From NCBI GenBank assembly GCA_026419785.1, contig JAODTK010005828.1, positions 248,001 through 312,000 of the forward strand: 64,000 nt of DNA. Direction: 5' to 3'. Shown one piece after another: positions 1 to 12,100 of this stretch. Each line of letters begins with the position of its first letter. The stretch's first letter is position 1. The DNA comes from Sclerodactyla briareus. Taxonomy: Eukaryota > Echinodermata > Holothuroidea > Dendrochirotida > Sclerodactylidae. Position numbers and translations under genes: made by a program. A model generated the notes under the pieces. That model was not told where the DNA came from, made no database searches, and saw only the letters and a program-made list of their open reading frames with translations.

Positions 1-80
1 GAACAGTCTCCACTGCCTGAATCTCCTGTACTCTCTACTCGACCGTATGATGAGACTACTGTTATTTTCTTTCATTCCAG

Positions 81-189
81 GAGCAGTGATCCAAGTGAGG
101 CGTCGTGGTGGGGCAGCGGCTCCAGTCAATGGCTCAGCAGTGGCTCTGGGGAGTGGCTCGGCAGCGTGATTGCTAGTGCTAAGAATAAG
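81..189 (+). CDS. BSDC1: BSDC1-like exon, N-terminal Trp-rich segment
   Basis: The exon follows a pyrimidine-rich acceptor ending TTCATTCCAG and ends at AATAAG before GTAACT. After one base completing the previous codon it has 36 open codons reading SDPSEASWWGSGSSQWL and ending IASAKNK. The Trp-Trp pair and the position before the IQHD exon match the N-terminus of vertebrate BSDC1. The initiator codon must be in an exon left of the window. Confidence 0.75.
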
Positions 190-3100
190 GTAACTTCGAA
201 CACCAGAAGTAGAGTACATTTTTTGGAGTAGTTTCCCAACTCCCTGCCCAGAATGTTGCTGCCCATACTGAGAGCAATCTACATATAATGCGACCTGCTT
301 GCTATCATCTTGTGAGGAATAGCACCTCACTGTTGTCTTTGGACTGAGGCAAAGACTAAATTTCTCTTTGACCTTGGCTGCCTTTGGCAGGACCATGTGT
401 GTAATGTCAGAATTCTCAAAGAGGCTCGATGGTAGAGGTTATATGCTCCGTTCCGTTTAACTCATGGATAACATAGTCACTACTTCTAATCGTGAATTGT
501 GTTTCAGTGAAAAGGTTGTTCAAGTTCAAGATGGCGGCCTCCATAAACAAAATTGAAAACACCCCTGTATTATTGAAAAAAGAGAGCATGGAGCTTCATT
601 ATAACTGTTATTATTTATCATGGAAAAACAACAGTACTTTCACTATGATGAACAAACTGCTAACTCTAACATGGATCCAATATAATAATTGGAGATGCAA
701 CCGCACACAATATCTAGCTGTGAATTATTTTGTGGCATCATGAATAGACGAATGGAACCTTATTGCATGGGCAATCGCAAGTGTTAAAACTACAGAAGCA
801 GTAGGAGAACACTGCAAACAGAAGTGTGCTTTCCAGCTGCCATGGCAACTGTTAGCAATGATGAATGAGGAGTGCGTCAGGATGTACATTCGCTCTTCAG
901 TAATGTGTAGGTTGTTTGCCGATGATGCCTTGCTTTATCGGCAAATTGATTCCCCCAATGATCAATTATCTTGCAACGCGATATTGATTGTTTAGCAAAT
1001 GGTCTTGGACTTGCGTGTATGAATTCAATCCAAATAAGTGTTATGTTCTCACTACAACTTTGAAAAGTAAACCTTACAGATTTGCTTATAATTTGTTACG
1101 ACATAGTCTTGAGTCTGTGAAATCTTCCAGTTACCTTGGTGTTACTCTGGATTCTAAGCTTTCGTGTCTACTCATATTAGTAATATGGCTGCAAAGGCTA
1201 CTAGGTCCCTGAATTTTCTTTCTCGTAATTTGCATAACTGCTCTCCCCAAATTAAGGAAAAAGAAATATCTTATTTATGTCCGTCCCCAGTTGGAGTATG
1301 CCTCCCAAATTTGGTCTCCACAAACTATTACTGGCAAAAGAAAACTTGAGAATATCCAATCTAGGGCTGGCAGGATTGTCACTGGCCGTTGCAAGCGCTC
1401 TGAAAGTCTTACTGACATTATGTCAACTTTGGGTTGGCCCTCGCTTGATTGTAGACGTAATATTACTGATCTTATACTTGTCATAAAATCATCCATGACA
1501 ACTTGTAGTTCCTTCTCAAAATATTTTGTTCCACACACGAGTCGTACTAGAACTAACACGCAGTCGTTCAAGAATATTTCCTGCAATGCTGGTGCTGCTG
1601 GCAACTCATACTTCCCAAGAACCATTTCTAGGTGGAACAAGCTCCCCCCAGACATAGCCCAATTGGATAATGAGAACACCTTCAAGAGGGCAATTTCCAA
1701 TTGGTGCCGGCATTAATAGTTTCTCTGCACACGGGCTAACCTCCATCGAATGCCTGTTGTGGGCGCATTGGAGTATTTGAACAAGAACAAGAACATGCCA
1801 CAGATGACATTTCTAGGTAGTGCGCGACTGTACAGATAGCTGGCCGCACATGCCAAGCATTGTAGACGTTACGTAGCTGCAGAAACACCCGTTACATAGC
1901 TGCAGAAACACCCGTTATGGTGTATTCCACGATTCTACATAGCAGTGACAATTCAGCATGGAAGCCAGAATGATGGATTGCCCGGGCTAGATCTGTACAA
2001 GCTGTGAGAAACACTAGCCAAAAAGTTAAAAGACAACTGCAGGCTTAGATTCAACAGAGGTTATATCGTGGAGAATGGAAAACTGTATCTATAGGTCCAA
2101 ACCCCATTTCAATACAATGTTATTGGCCTCCAAAGTTTAGTCCATTATGCAGAGAAATTGGGGAGAGTCCCAATCGTGCAATAACGCATGACGTCACACT
2201 TGGACAACCCGGGAAGTTATGTCATGTGTTTCATTGTTTCATTTTGTTGAATAAGTCAACGTTTAGCAGAAGTTCTGTTCTTTCTCTCACCTAAGTAACA
2301 CCTACCAACCCACAGCAGCAATCCTCTCCCATTGACTAAATGTTTTTTTTCAAAGTGAAAGTAATGTGTGAATTTTGATAGGAAACATAGATTGTTTGCA
2401 GGGTTGTGCATTTATGAAATCATTCATTATTGCATGATGGGATGCTTCTCGATATTGTGCAATACACATGCACAAACTTCAAGGGACTGTAACTCTGTAG
2501 AGTAAGTTGTATGAACTTGGGGTTCGGACTGATGCATTCAGTTTCTTTCAGCTGATATATTAGCCTCTTCATAATTCAGTCTGCAGATGTCCATTATCAT
2601 TAATGTTTCTTCTCTTCATCCTGCAGTCTGCAGCGGCCCTCTCCCAGATGTCAAAGGATCTGAAGGAGTTTGGCTCAACGATACAACATGACACAACGCA
2701 CGCCGTGGCGGAATCTGCGACAGTGATTGGCCAGAATTTAAAGGCAAGACTTAAAACTGCACCCACACTTTGGTAGTATCGTTCCCAGAGAGGATTCTGC
2801 TTTCGGAATTTCAGGGGAAAAATATGTCGAAATATGCATGTTCCAATGAAAATGGCTAATTGTTTTCTTTTGATATCAAGCCCTCCAAAATATGTTTTAC
2901 TAATTTGAAAATCGAAAAGTAGTGAAGGATCAGTCACTGGCTTAGTCTGTGGATGCTCTGGAGTTTCTGGAGAAGAATCTCAGGTGATGCCTAAATAATG
3001 GTTATAGTCTTTTCCACAGCTCGTCTGCCCTGTTTTGTCTTTCGGGGGGGAGGGGCAGCTTTCAAGTGATCCAGACTGATTTTCAGCTGGAAGCACTCGT

Positions 3101-6100
3101 GAAAATGAAACCTGCTATTGCAGAACATCTCTTGTGTAATGTTGAAGGGGGAACTGTTAACCAATTGGAAAGGTGTTCACATTTGAGGTCACAGCTTGTT
3201 CAGCTTCCAGTGCTGTTATTGTGAGCTTAGTGTGGCCACTCTGTTATCTTTATGGTAATGTGTGTGTGTGTGTGTTTATTTATGTGTGTGTGCATTTGCA
3301 TGTGTTTTCTGAACCAGTGTGTTGTGAGCATACATCTGTGAATGAATGTAGTGTTTATATATAAGTGTGTTTGATTATATGCGTTTATAACATGTATGAA
3401 CGAAGGTACCAGACTAGAAAAGTATCTACCTATTCCTGATTCTCTACTCCCTCTATTGCTTCAAAAATTTAAAGATGACATAAACAATTAAGTTACTACA
3501 TGTGAGATTAATGTACATGTTCCTGTTAACAAAAAATACACAGAGAGTAGAAAATAAACTTGAAATTTGAAATCTCGTCGTAGTTTGGCCGGACTGGGTA
3601 TCAACCCGAACACTGACAAGTGTCCACCTGGTGGTATGTTAAATTTCCATCTTAAAGTGTTTAAGGTTGTCTACATGCTGGTCAGGCCCTCAATAGGTTA
3701 TGATCTGCCAGTGGGGATAAAAAAAGTTTAAAATTTTCCACGGATTCAAAAAAGATGCTGTGTTGTATAAAAGAGAGGATTAGTGCTGAAGAGGCTTCAA
3801 AATGGTGTTGTGTACCGGGTAACCGTAAGGGTTCCCGGAACAATTCTTCACCAAACAGACCCTACCCTAACCCTAATTCTGAGCATAAAAAACATCAGTT
3901 GAGGGGGAGTGTCGGGTGGGAATTGATCGGTCATGGCCGTTAAGATGCTCTCCATTGACATCTACTTGTGGTTGCATTTCCAGATCTGAGTAGGGTAGGG
4001 TTATGTGTGCTGTCTCAGAAGTCCAGCCAGCCACAGTGTCCCCCTCGAACAGTCTCTCCACCTCTTCTTTTTTCGTGAAGACACTGCATGGACACCCAAA
4101 CCTCAAGTATTGAAATCCCAACACTCATCTCCATCAATCAAAGCGAGAGGATGAAGAGACTGAAGAGGGAGCAGACAAGTCGACACGACCAGAGTGAGGG
4201 AGGATCCTTACCTTTCCGAGCAGCGTCTCACAGACCTGACCGAGCCGGAGAGGGTCCATGGAGAGGAATTGTCGTACAATCAGGATTCAAACGTCTTCGA
4301 TCAAACAAAGGTGAGGAGACCGGATTCGCTCAGTTGGTAGAGCCCTGCAGCGGGCTGTTGAATAAATGGTTTGAATCCCACAGAAGGGCAAATAAGCATT
4401 GCCAATGGACTTCAGGTAGGGGGACCCACATTGGAAAAGCTGATTTATGTGGAGAATTTGCGGGCAGTGTTTGTTTTTTTTTTGTTTACCTTATTGGTCG
4501 GATGCAGCGGAGAAACTCACAGCAAAGAAAAGGTCAGTGATATGTTTCATTTTGTAGGTTATGCTGATGCGTCAAATAGTACTACAGAAATTTGGATCAC
4601 TCATAACATGAAAAGGAAACTTCATTTTGCAATTCGCTGTACCCAACTGTTGAAAGATTGAAAAATTCCATTCAACATAGTTGAGTGGATTTGTTCAAAC
4701 TTTCCACACAAAAACTCATCATTCGCTTTACTTAACACCCAATGACGAAATTTGGAGAACTCTTGGCAACACATTATTTGTAGGTTTGTGTAGTAAGTTT
4801 TGCATGTACAAAATATGTACAAATTCAGGCATGTTATGCTGATGTTTAACCTGCGACAATTGTCAGAGTAACTGTAATTGCTGTCGTTGTTTACACATAT
4901 GTTTCTCACTAAAGCACAGACAAACACCTTTCCACATATTTGTTGGTGACTCTAATCGCATTGAAGCACTGTAATGGTACCTTTTCATGGGAACTTTTTG
5001 CATTTCATTTGATTGTGAATTTTTGTGTCGCCTGAACAAAGTTTGGAGAGAGGCGACTTATCATCATTTTGGGGCATGTGTGTCGTATGTATTCGTTGTG
5101 TGTGCCGCAATTTGTGTGTGGTACAAACCCGGTGACATCAAACAATGGGAAAGATATGTAATCAGTTGTCAGACATTTGTTCATCGGTGTCGACAATCAG
5201 AGTTAGGGTTTAACGAAGGGAAATTCATCGGTTGTGGTGGGTAACCATGCTTGGACCTGTTTGTTTGTGTGTTGGATGTCTGTGTGTGGTCACACTTTCT
5301 TGTTACATGATTTAATTCAGTGTCTTTTGCACAAAACAATATGCCCAAGGCATTATTATCCCATACAATTATGTTTGCTATCTTTGTGCCAAGTGTCCAC
5401 TCTATAAAACAAACCACAGAAACTATGGGAAGGTAGTGAGTGCAATTGTTAACTCCATTGGAAAATTTTGATTTGTAAACCAATCTAAATGGAAGGAAAT
5501 GACTAAACTTATCTGAGATAAATCATCCTCAATTATTCAAGTGCTCCATGCGAGTACCAGAATGATTGACACTGGATGTGGAATGCAAAACTATCAAGTA
5601 TCAATTCAATCAATAATTATTGAGAAGGTCAATGTGTAGTATGAGAAACAAGTGAATGAATGTTAAATTGAAATATCTCAATTATTTGATGCTCCATGTG
5701 TGATGGGGAATGAGGAGTTGTAGTGAATTCAAAATATTGAGGTGATTATCGAATGTCAGTTGGAAAATGGAAATAATTGAACTGTAAGTGATATCAAGAT
5801 TTTCAATTATGGAGATGTTGAGGGGGATAGGGATATTTGTACTGTAGTGAATCTAAATATCTCAATGGTTGTGGCATTTAATGAGAACTAGGTGTTAAAT
5901 ATCTCGATCATGTCAGCATTATATGGATGCGTTGGGACTGATGGAACCATGGGGTGCTGTGTTAAAAAAAAAAAAAAAAAACCTTAATTACAACCTGCCG
6001 CCCTAGTGTAACAGACAAAACAAATTTTGTACTTGGCAGGGCGACGACCAAGGCAAGACATAACTTCTCCGCAGCAGTGGTCCTCAGAAGTATGACCAGA

Positions 6101-9100
6101 CCAAGGTGAAACATGACATTGGCTGTTCGCTTTCATACATTTCCCCCTGACACTATGTATGTGGTCCGGTGGTCCAAGCCTCAGCAATAGATCATCTGTA
6201 AAGTCAGAGGAGAGTCTTCATATAAACGGCTTCTCCTTGTTTATCAACATGAGGCAGTTCCCAATCATTGTTGCTGTTCTTGTGAGTCGTTCCCTCAACC
6301 TTTGAGCAGGTTTGGAGGGTAAATTGGGAGTTAGCGGTATTAGTAGCCTGCGGAAACCTTTGAGACTTTTTGGACGATAACTTGGGACTGAGAGGATAAG
6401 TAGCTTGCTGAACCCTTTGAGCTTTTTGGACGTAACTTGGGACTGAGAGGGATTGTAGTCGGCCCGGACCCTTGAGTTTTTGGAGATAAAATTGGGAGAG
6501 AGGGTTTAAGTAGCTGGCCGGAAACCTCTCTGAGCGTTTTGGAGATAAACTTGGGCTGAGAGGTTAAGTAGCTGCTGAACCCTTGAGGCCACTTGGAGAT
6601 AACTTGGGACTGCGAGGTATAAGTAGTATGCTGAACCATTTGAGCTTTGCGAGGTAACTTGGATGAGGGTATAATAAGTAGCGTGCTGAACCCTTTGAGC
6701 TTTTTGGAGGTAACGTGGGACTGAGACTGGATAAGTAGCATGCTGAAACCTTTGAGCTTTTTGGAGAAAACTTGGGACTGAGAGGTTTAAGTAGCTTGCT
6801 GAACCTTTTGAGCTTTTTGGAGATAACTTGGGACTGAGAGGTTTAAGTAGCATGCTGAACCCTTTGAGGTTTTTGGAGATAACTTGGGACTGAGAGGGTA
6901 TTAGAGGCTGTTCAACCTTGCGCTTTTTGAGATACTTGGGAATGAGATGTATTAGTAGGTGCTGAACCTTTTGAGCTATTGGAGATAACTTGGGAGCGCT
7001 GAGAGGGATTAGTAGCCTGCTGAACCATTTGAGCTACTTGGAGATAACTTGGGCCTGAGAGGTATTAGTAGCCTGCTGAACCATTTGGAGGCTTTTTGGA
7101 GTAACTTGGGAATGAGAGGTAGGGACTGAGAGGTATACGTAGGCTGCTGCAACCCTTTGAGCTACTTGGAGAAAACTTGGAATGAGATGTTATAAAGTAG
7201 GCTGTTAACCCTTGAGATACTTGGAGTAACTGGGACTGAGAGGTAGTAGTAGGCTCCAGCGTTCACCTTGAGGCTTAATGGGAGATAACTTGGACTGAGA
7301 GGATAAGGTATGATGTCAACCTTTGAGCTTTTTGAGATACGTTGGGGACGAGAGGTATAAGTAGGCTGTTCAACCCTTTGAGCTTTTTGGAGATTAACTT
7401 GGGAATGAGAGGTATGGTAGGCTGTTAACCCTTTGGGCTTTTTTGGAGGCTAACTGGGACTGAGAGGTTTTTAAAGTAGCTGATCAAACCCCGTTGAGTA
7501 CTTGGAGATAACTGGGAATGACGAGGTATAAGTAGCTTGTGACACATCTGAGCTTTTTGGAGTGATACTGGGACTGAGAGGTATAAGTAGCTGCTGAACC
7601 TTTTGAGCTTTTTGGAGATAACTTGGGAGGAGAGGTATAAGTAGGCTGTTTCACCCTTGAGGCTTTTTGGAGATAAATTGGACTGAGAGGTATTAGTAGG
7701 CTGTTGAACCCTTTGAGCTTTTTGGAGGTAACGTGGGACTAGAGGTATAAGTAGGCTGTTCAACCCTTGAGTTTTTTGGAGAAAACTTGGGACTGGAGAG
7801 GTATGGCGTAGGGCTGTTCAAACCTGAGCTTTTTGGAGATAATTGGGACATGAGGGTATTAGTAGCATGCTGAACCCTTGAGCTTTTTGGAGATAACTTG
7901 GGACTGAGGGTCTTATCGCCTGGTGTGAACTTTGAGTTTTTTGGAGGAAATTGGGACTGAGAGGGATAAGTAGGCTGCTGACCTTGGCTTGTGGAGGTAA
8001 TTGGGACTGAGAGGTATAAGTAGCTTGCTGACCCTTTGAGCTTTTTGTAGATAACTTGGGACTGAGAGGTTTAAGTAGCCTGCTGAAACCCTGCGAGCTT
8101 TTTGGAGGTACTTGGGACTGAGAGTATAAGTAGCTTGCTGAACCCTTTTAGCTTTTTGGGTAGATAACTTGGGACTGGAGGTATAAGTATTTTCCCTGCT
8201 GAACCCTTTGAGCTTCTTGGAGATAACTTGGGACTGAGAGGTATAAGTCGCTGCTGAACCCATTGAGCTTTTTGGAGATATCTTGGGACTGAGAGGTATA
8301 AGTATCCTGCTGAACTTTTGAAAAGCTTTTTTTGGAGATAACTGGGACTGAGAGGTATAAGTAGGCTGTTCAACCCTTTGAGCTTTTTGGAGATAACTGG
8401 ACTGAGAGGTATAAGTAGCTTGCTGAACCCTCGAGCTTTTTTTTGGATGTAACTTGGACTGAGAGGTAATACGTAGGCTGTTCAAACCAAAAAACAATCA
8501 ACAAACCCGTTGGGCTTTTTGGAGATATCTTGGGACTGAGAGTATGAGTTAGCTGTTCAACCCTTTGGAGCCTTTTTTGGAGATAACTTGGGACTGAGAG
8601 GTTTAAGTAGCTTGCTGAAAACCCTTTTGCTTTGGAGATACTTGGGACTGAGAGGTATTAGTAGCAGCCTGCCTGAAACCCTTGGCTTTTTGGAGGTAAC
8701 TTGGGACTGAGAGTATACCGTGGCTGTTTCCACCCTTTGAGCTTTTTGGAGGTAACGTGGGACTGAGAGGTATAAGTAGGCTACTGACCTTGGAGCTGGT
8801 GGAGGTCGGGTAAATTGGGACTGAGAGGTAAAGTAGCTTGCTGAACCCTCGAGCTTTTTGGAGATACTTGGGACTAGAGGTTATAAGTAGCCTGCTGAAC
8901 CCTTCGAGCTTTGGAGTAACTTGGGACTGAAGTGAGAGGTATAAGTAGCCTGCTGGAACCCTTTGAGCTTTTGAGGGTAAATTGGGACTGAGAGTATAGA
9001 GCTGGCTTGAACCCTTGCTGAGCTTTTTGGGAGAGTAAACTTGGGAATGAGGAAGGTATAAGTAGCCTGTGAACCTCTGAGCTTTTTGGAGATAACTTGG

Positions 9101-12100
9101 GACTGAGAGGTTTAAGTAGCTGCTGAACCCTTGAGGATTTTTGGAATAACTTGGGACTGAGAGGTTTAAGTAGTGGACTGATTCAAACCTTTGAGCTACT
9201 TGGAGATAACTTGGGAATGAGAGGTATAAGTAGTTGCTGAACCCTGGTTTGAGCTTTTTGGAGAAAACTTGGGACTGAGAGTAAAGGAGCCTGCTGAACT
9301 TTTGGAGGGGCCTTTTTGGGGGGGGGAGAGATAATTGGGACGGAGAGGGTTAAGTAGGCTGTTCAAACTTGAGCTTTTTGGAGATAACTTGGGTCTGAGA
9401 GGTATAAGTAGCTTGCTGAACCCTTTGAGCTTTTTGGACGTAACTTGGGACTGAGAGGTTTAAGTAGGCTTGTTCAAAACCTTTGAGCTTTTTGGAGATA
9501 ACTGGATGAAGAGGTAGGAGTGGCGTTCAACCCTTTGAGCTTGGAGATAACTTGGACTGAGAGTATACGTAGCTTGAGGAACCCTTTGAGCTTTTTTGGA
9601 GCTAACTTGGGATGAGAGGTGGTGGTTTAGAGCATGATGAACCTTGAGCTTTTTGGAGATAACTTGGGACTGAGAGGTATTAGTAGCATGCTGAACCCTT
9701 GAGCTTTTTGGAGGTTACTGGGAACTGAGAGGTTATAAGTAGGCTGCTGAACCCTTTGAGCTTTTCGGAGATAACTTGGGACTGAGTGGTATAAGTAGCT
9801 TGCTGAACCTTTTGAGCTTTTTGGAGATAACCTTGGGAATGAGAGCGGAAGAAGTAGGCTGTTTACCTTTGAGCTTGTTGGAGATAACTTGGGACTGAAA
9901 GGTATAAGTAGGATGCTGAACCCTTTGAGCTTTTTGGAGGTAACTTGGGACTGAGAGGTTTAAGTAGCTTGCTGAACCCTTCGAGCTTTTTGGAGATAAC
10001 TTGGGTCTGAGAGGTATAAGTAGGCCTGTGAACCCTTCAAGCTTGGAGGTAGGTTAATCGGGACTAGAGGTATTATAAGAGCCTGCTGAACCTTTGGCTT
10101 TTTGGAGGTAATTGGGACTGAGAGGATAAGAGCTTGTGAACCCTTGAGTTTTGGCGATAACTTGGGAATGAGAGGTATAAGTAGCCTGCTGAACCCTTTG
10201 AGCGTTTTGGAGATAACTTGGGACTGAGAGGTTCAGTGGCGGTTCAACCCTTTGAGCTACTTGAGATAACTTGGGACTGAGAGGGATAATTTAGCTTGCT
10301 GAACCCTTTGAGATTTTTGGAGAAAACTTGGGATGAGAGGTATAAGTAGCCTCTGACCTTTTGAGCTTGTGGAGATACTTGGACTGAGAGGTATGAGTAG
10401 GCTGTTTAACCATTGAGCCTTTTTGGAGGTACTTGGGACTTGAGAGTATAAGTAGGTTGTTCAACCCTTTGAGCTTTTTGTAGATAAAACTTGGACGCGA
10501 GGTAAAGTAGATGCTGAAACCCTTTCAGCTCTTTGGAGATAACTGGGACTGTGAGGGGCATAAGTAGCATGCTGAACCCTTTGAGCTTTTCGGAGATAAC
10601 TTGGGACTGAGAAGAAGGGTATAAGTAGGCTGCTGAACCCTTTGAGCTTTTTGGAGGTACTTTGGACTTGAGAGGTATTCGTAGGCCCTTCTGTTAACCC
10701 CTTGAGCTTTTTGGAGATCTGTAGAGACTAAATGGAATTCAAAAGCAGGTGTCCTTAAGTTGAGATTGCAACAAGTCTCTCTTTATTAGCCTCTTACAAC
10801 GGGAAGGGCAGTCGTCTGCAACATTTGGAGATTAGTTTACATTGACAGGTCATCGTGACAATATATATGGTTCAATATCAAATTTCAGGAATTTGATGAA
10901 ACTGAAACATTTTTGCCAAACGTCGCTATCGCTTTTTCCATTACAAAAATGACCATGGCTCTTCAAGGCCATCAAGGTTGTTCTTTGTCTTTGTATAAAC
11001 GTTTGTAGTACTCCGAATAAGGATCTGCCTAACTGTATGGGAATTTGCTGCCCACCAAAGCTTTGAGGAGCATGATCACACGGTTTTGTGTGTGAAGCAG
11101 TAGTGGCAACATGATATAGCCACCACTGCAAAAGGTCCTCGCAAATAACGCGGTGAGGCTTCCAAATGAGTGGATTTTTTTTTCGCTCAAAAACCAGTTG
11201 TTGCGGTTGGGCTATTGGAATCTACATGTCATTCTATCCTGTCTTCCTGTCCTACCGTCTGTCTGTCCAGCCGTCATACATGGTGTCAACAATTGCCTTT
11301 TTTTTGACCCCAAAACAGGCATTCGTCGGTGGATGTTGACCAAACGTTGGAATGCAATGTTTATTGACCCATGTGTGAAAGTCAAGGCCAAAGGTCATTG
11401 AATAAGGGAATATAGGGCCATTTAGGCCATATAGGCCAAGTTAATATTCTTGAAACTGTGTCATAATGTTCTATGGGTGGTGCTCATTTCAGCTTCTTTC
11501 AGAGATTTGGATGGCAACATCATATGTGTCGTTTGTTTAACAATAACATTTGATCATGGGAAACATTACACACTCAAAACAGACCTTTTAGCCTCAACCA
11601 GCTTTGTTGGTTGAGAGCATTGTAATGCCCAATCCCTATCCTTCTATCTTCAACAAAATGTTTCAGGCTTTGATGAACTTGACCTGACTTAGTCCAATGT
11701 TTATTTGGCTGTGGGTCATAGTTGACACCTGAAGGTCCAAGGTCAATGATTTAAAGAGGTACAAATTACAATGCGGCCAATGAGTGAAAAACTGCAAAAC
11801 GCTACTTCTCTACCTAAATTGATGCGCATTGCCGATGTTCGTCTATGATGGTCTAACAGCCCGTTCTTCGGAGGTGTTCATGAACTTGTTTATCCAAGGT
11901 CCCACTTGGGCCAAGGGCCCCTTTTCAGGAATTTCAGACAATGGTACTCGAAATGCAACTCCTCCCACCAGCTTCAATCAATTTCCTTCTTCAAAGTTAT
12001 GAAATGATCTTAGGGTAAGGGCCATTGGGGTGTTCGGCTATTGGGCCTAGGGTCCCCTTGGGCTCTAGGGACAATAATTTGAAATTGCCGCAAATCGTGT

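Noticed and set aside
1275..1700. Minus-strand ORF of 141 codons
   Set aside because: Shadow of the plus-strand reverse transcriptase tail of the LINE.
4326..4379. Functional tRNA gene
   Set aside because: A and B boxes are present but no convincing acceptor or anticodon stem can be drawn, so it is called a SINE head.
6340..8497. Minus-strand ORFs of 100-194 codons with SPKLSPKSSKG-like peptides
   Set aside because: They read through the 56-bp minisatellite. The unit is not a multiple of three, frames shift between copies, and no start or splice context supports a gene.
6335..10720. CRISPR-like appearance of evenly spaced repeats
   Set aside because: There are no unique spacers; the whole unit repeats, and the genome context is eukaryotic.
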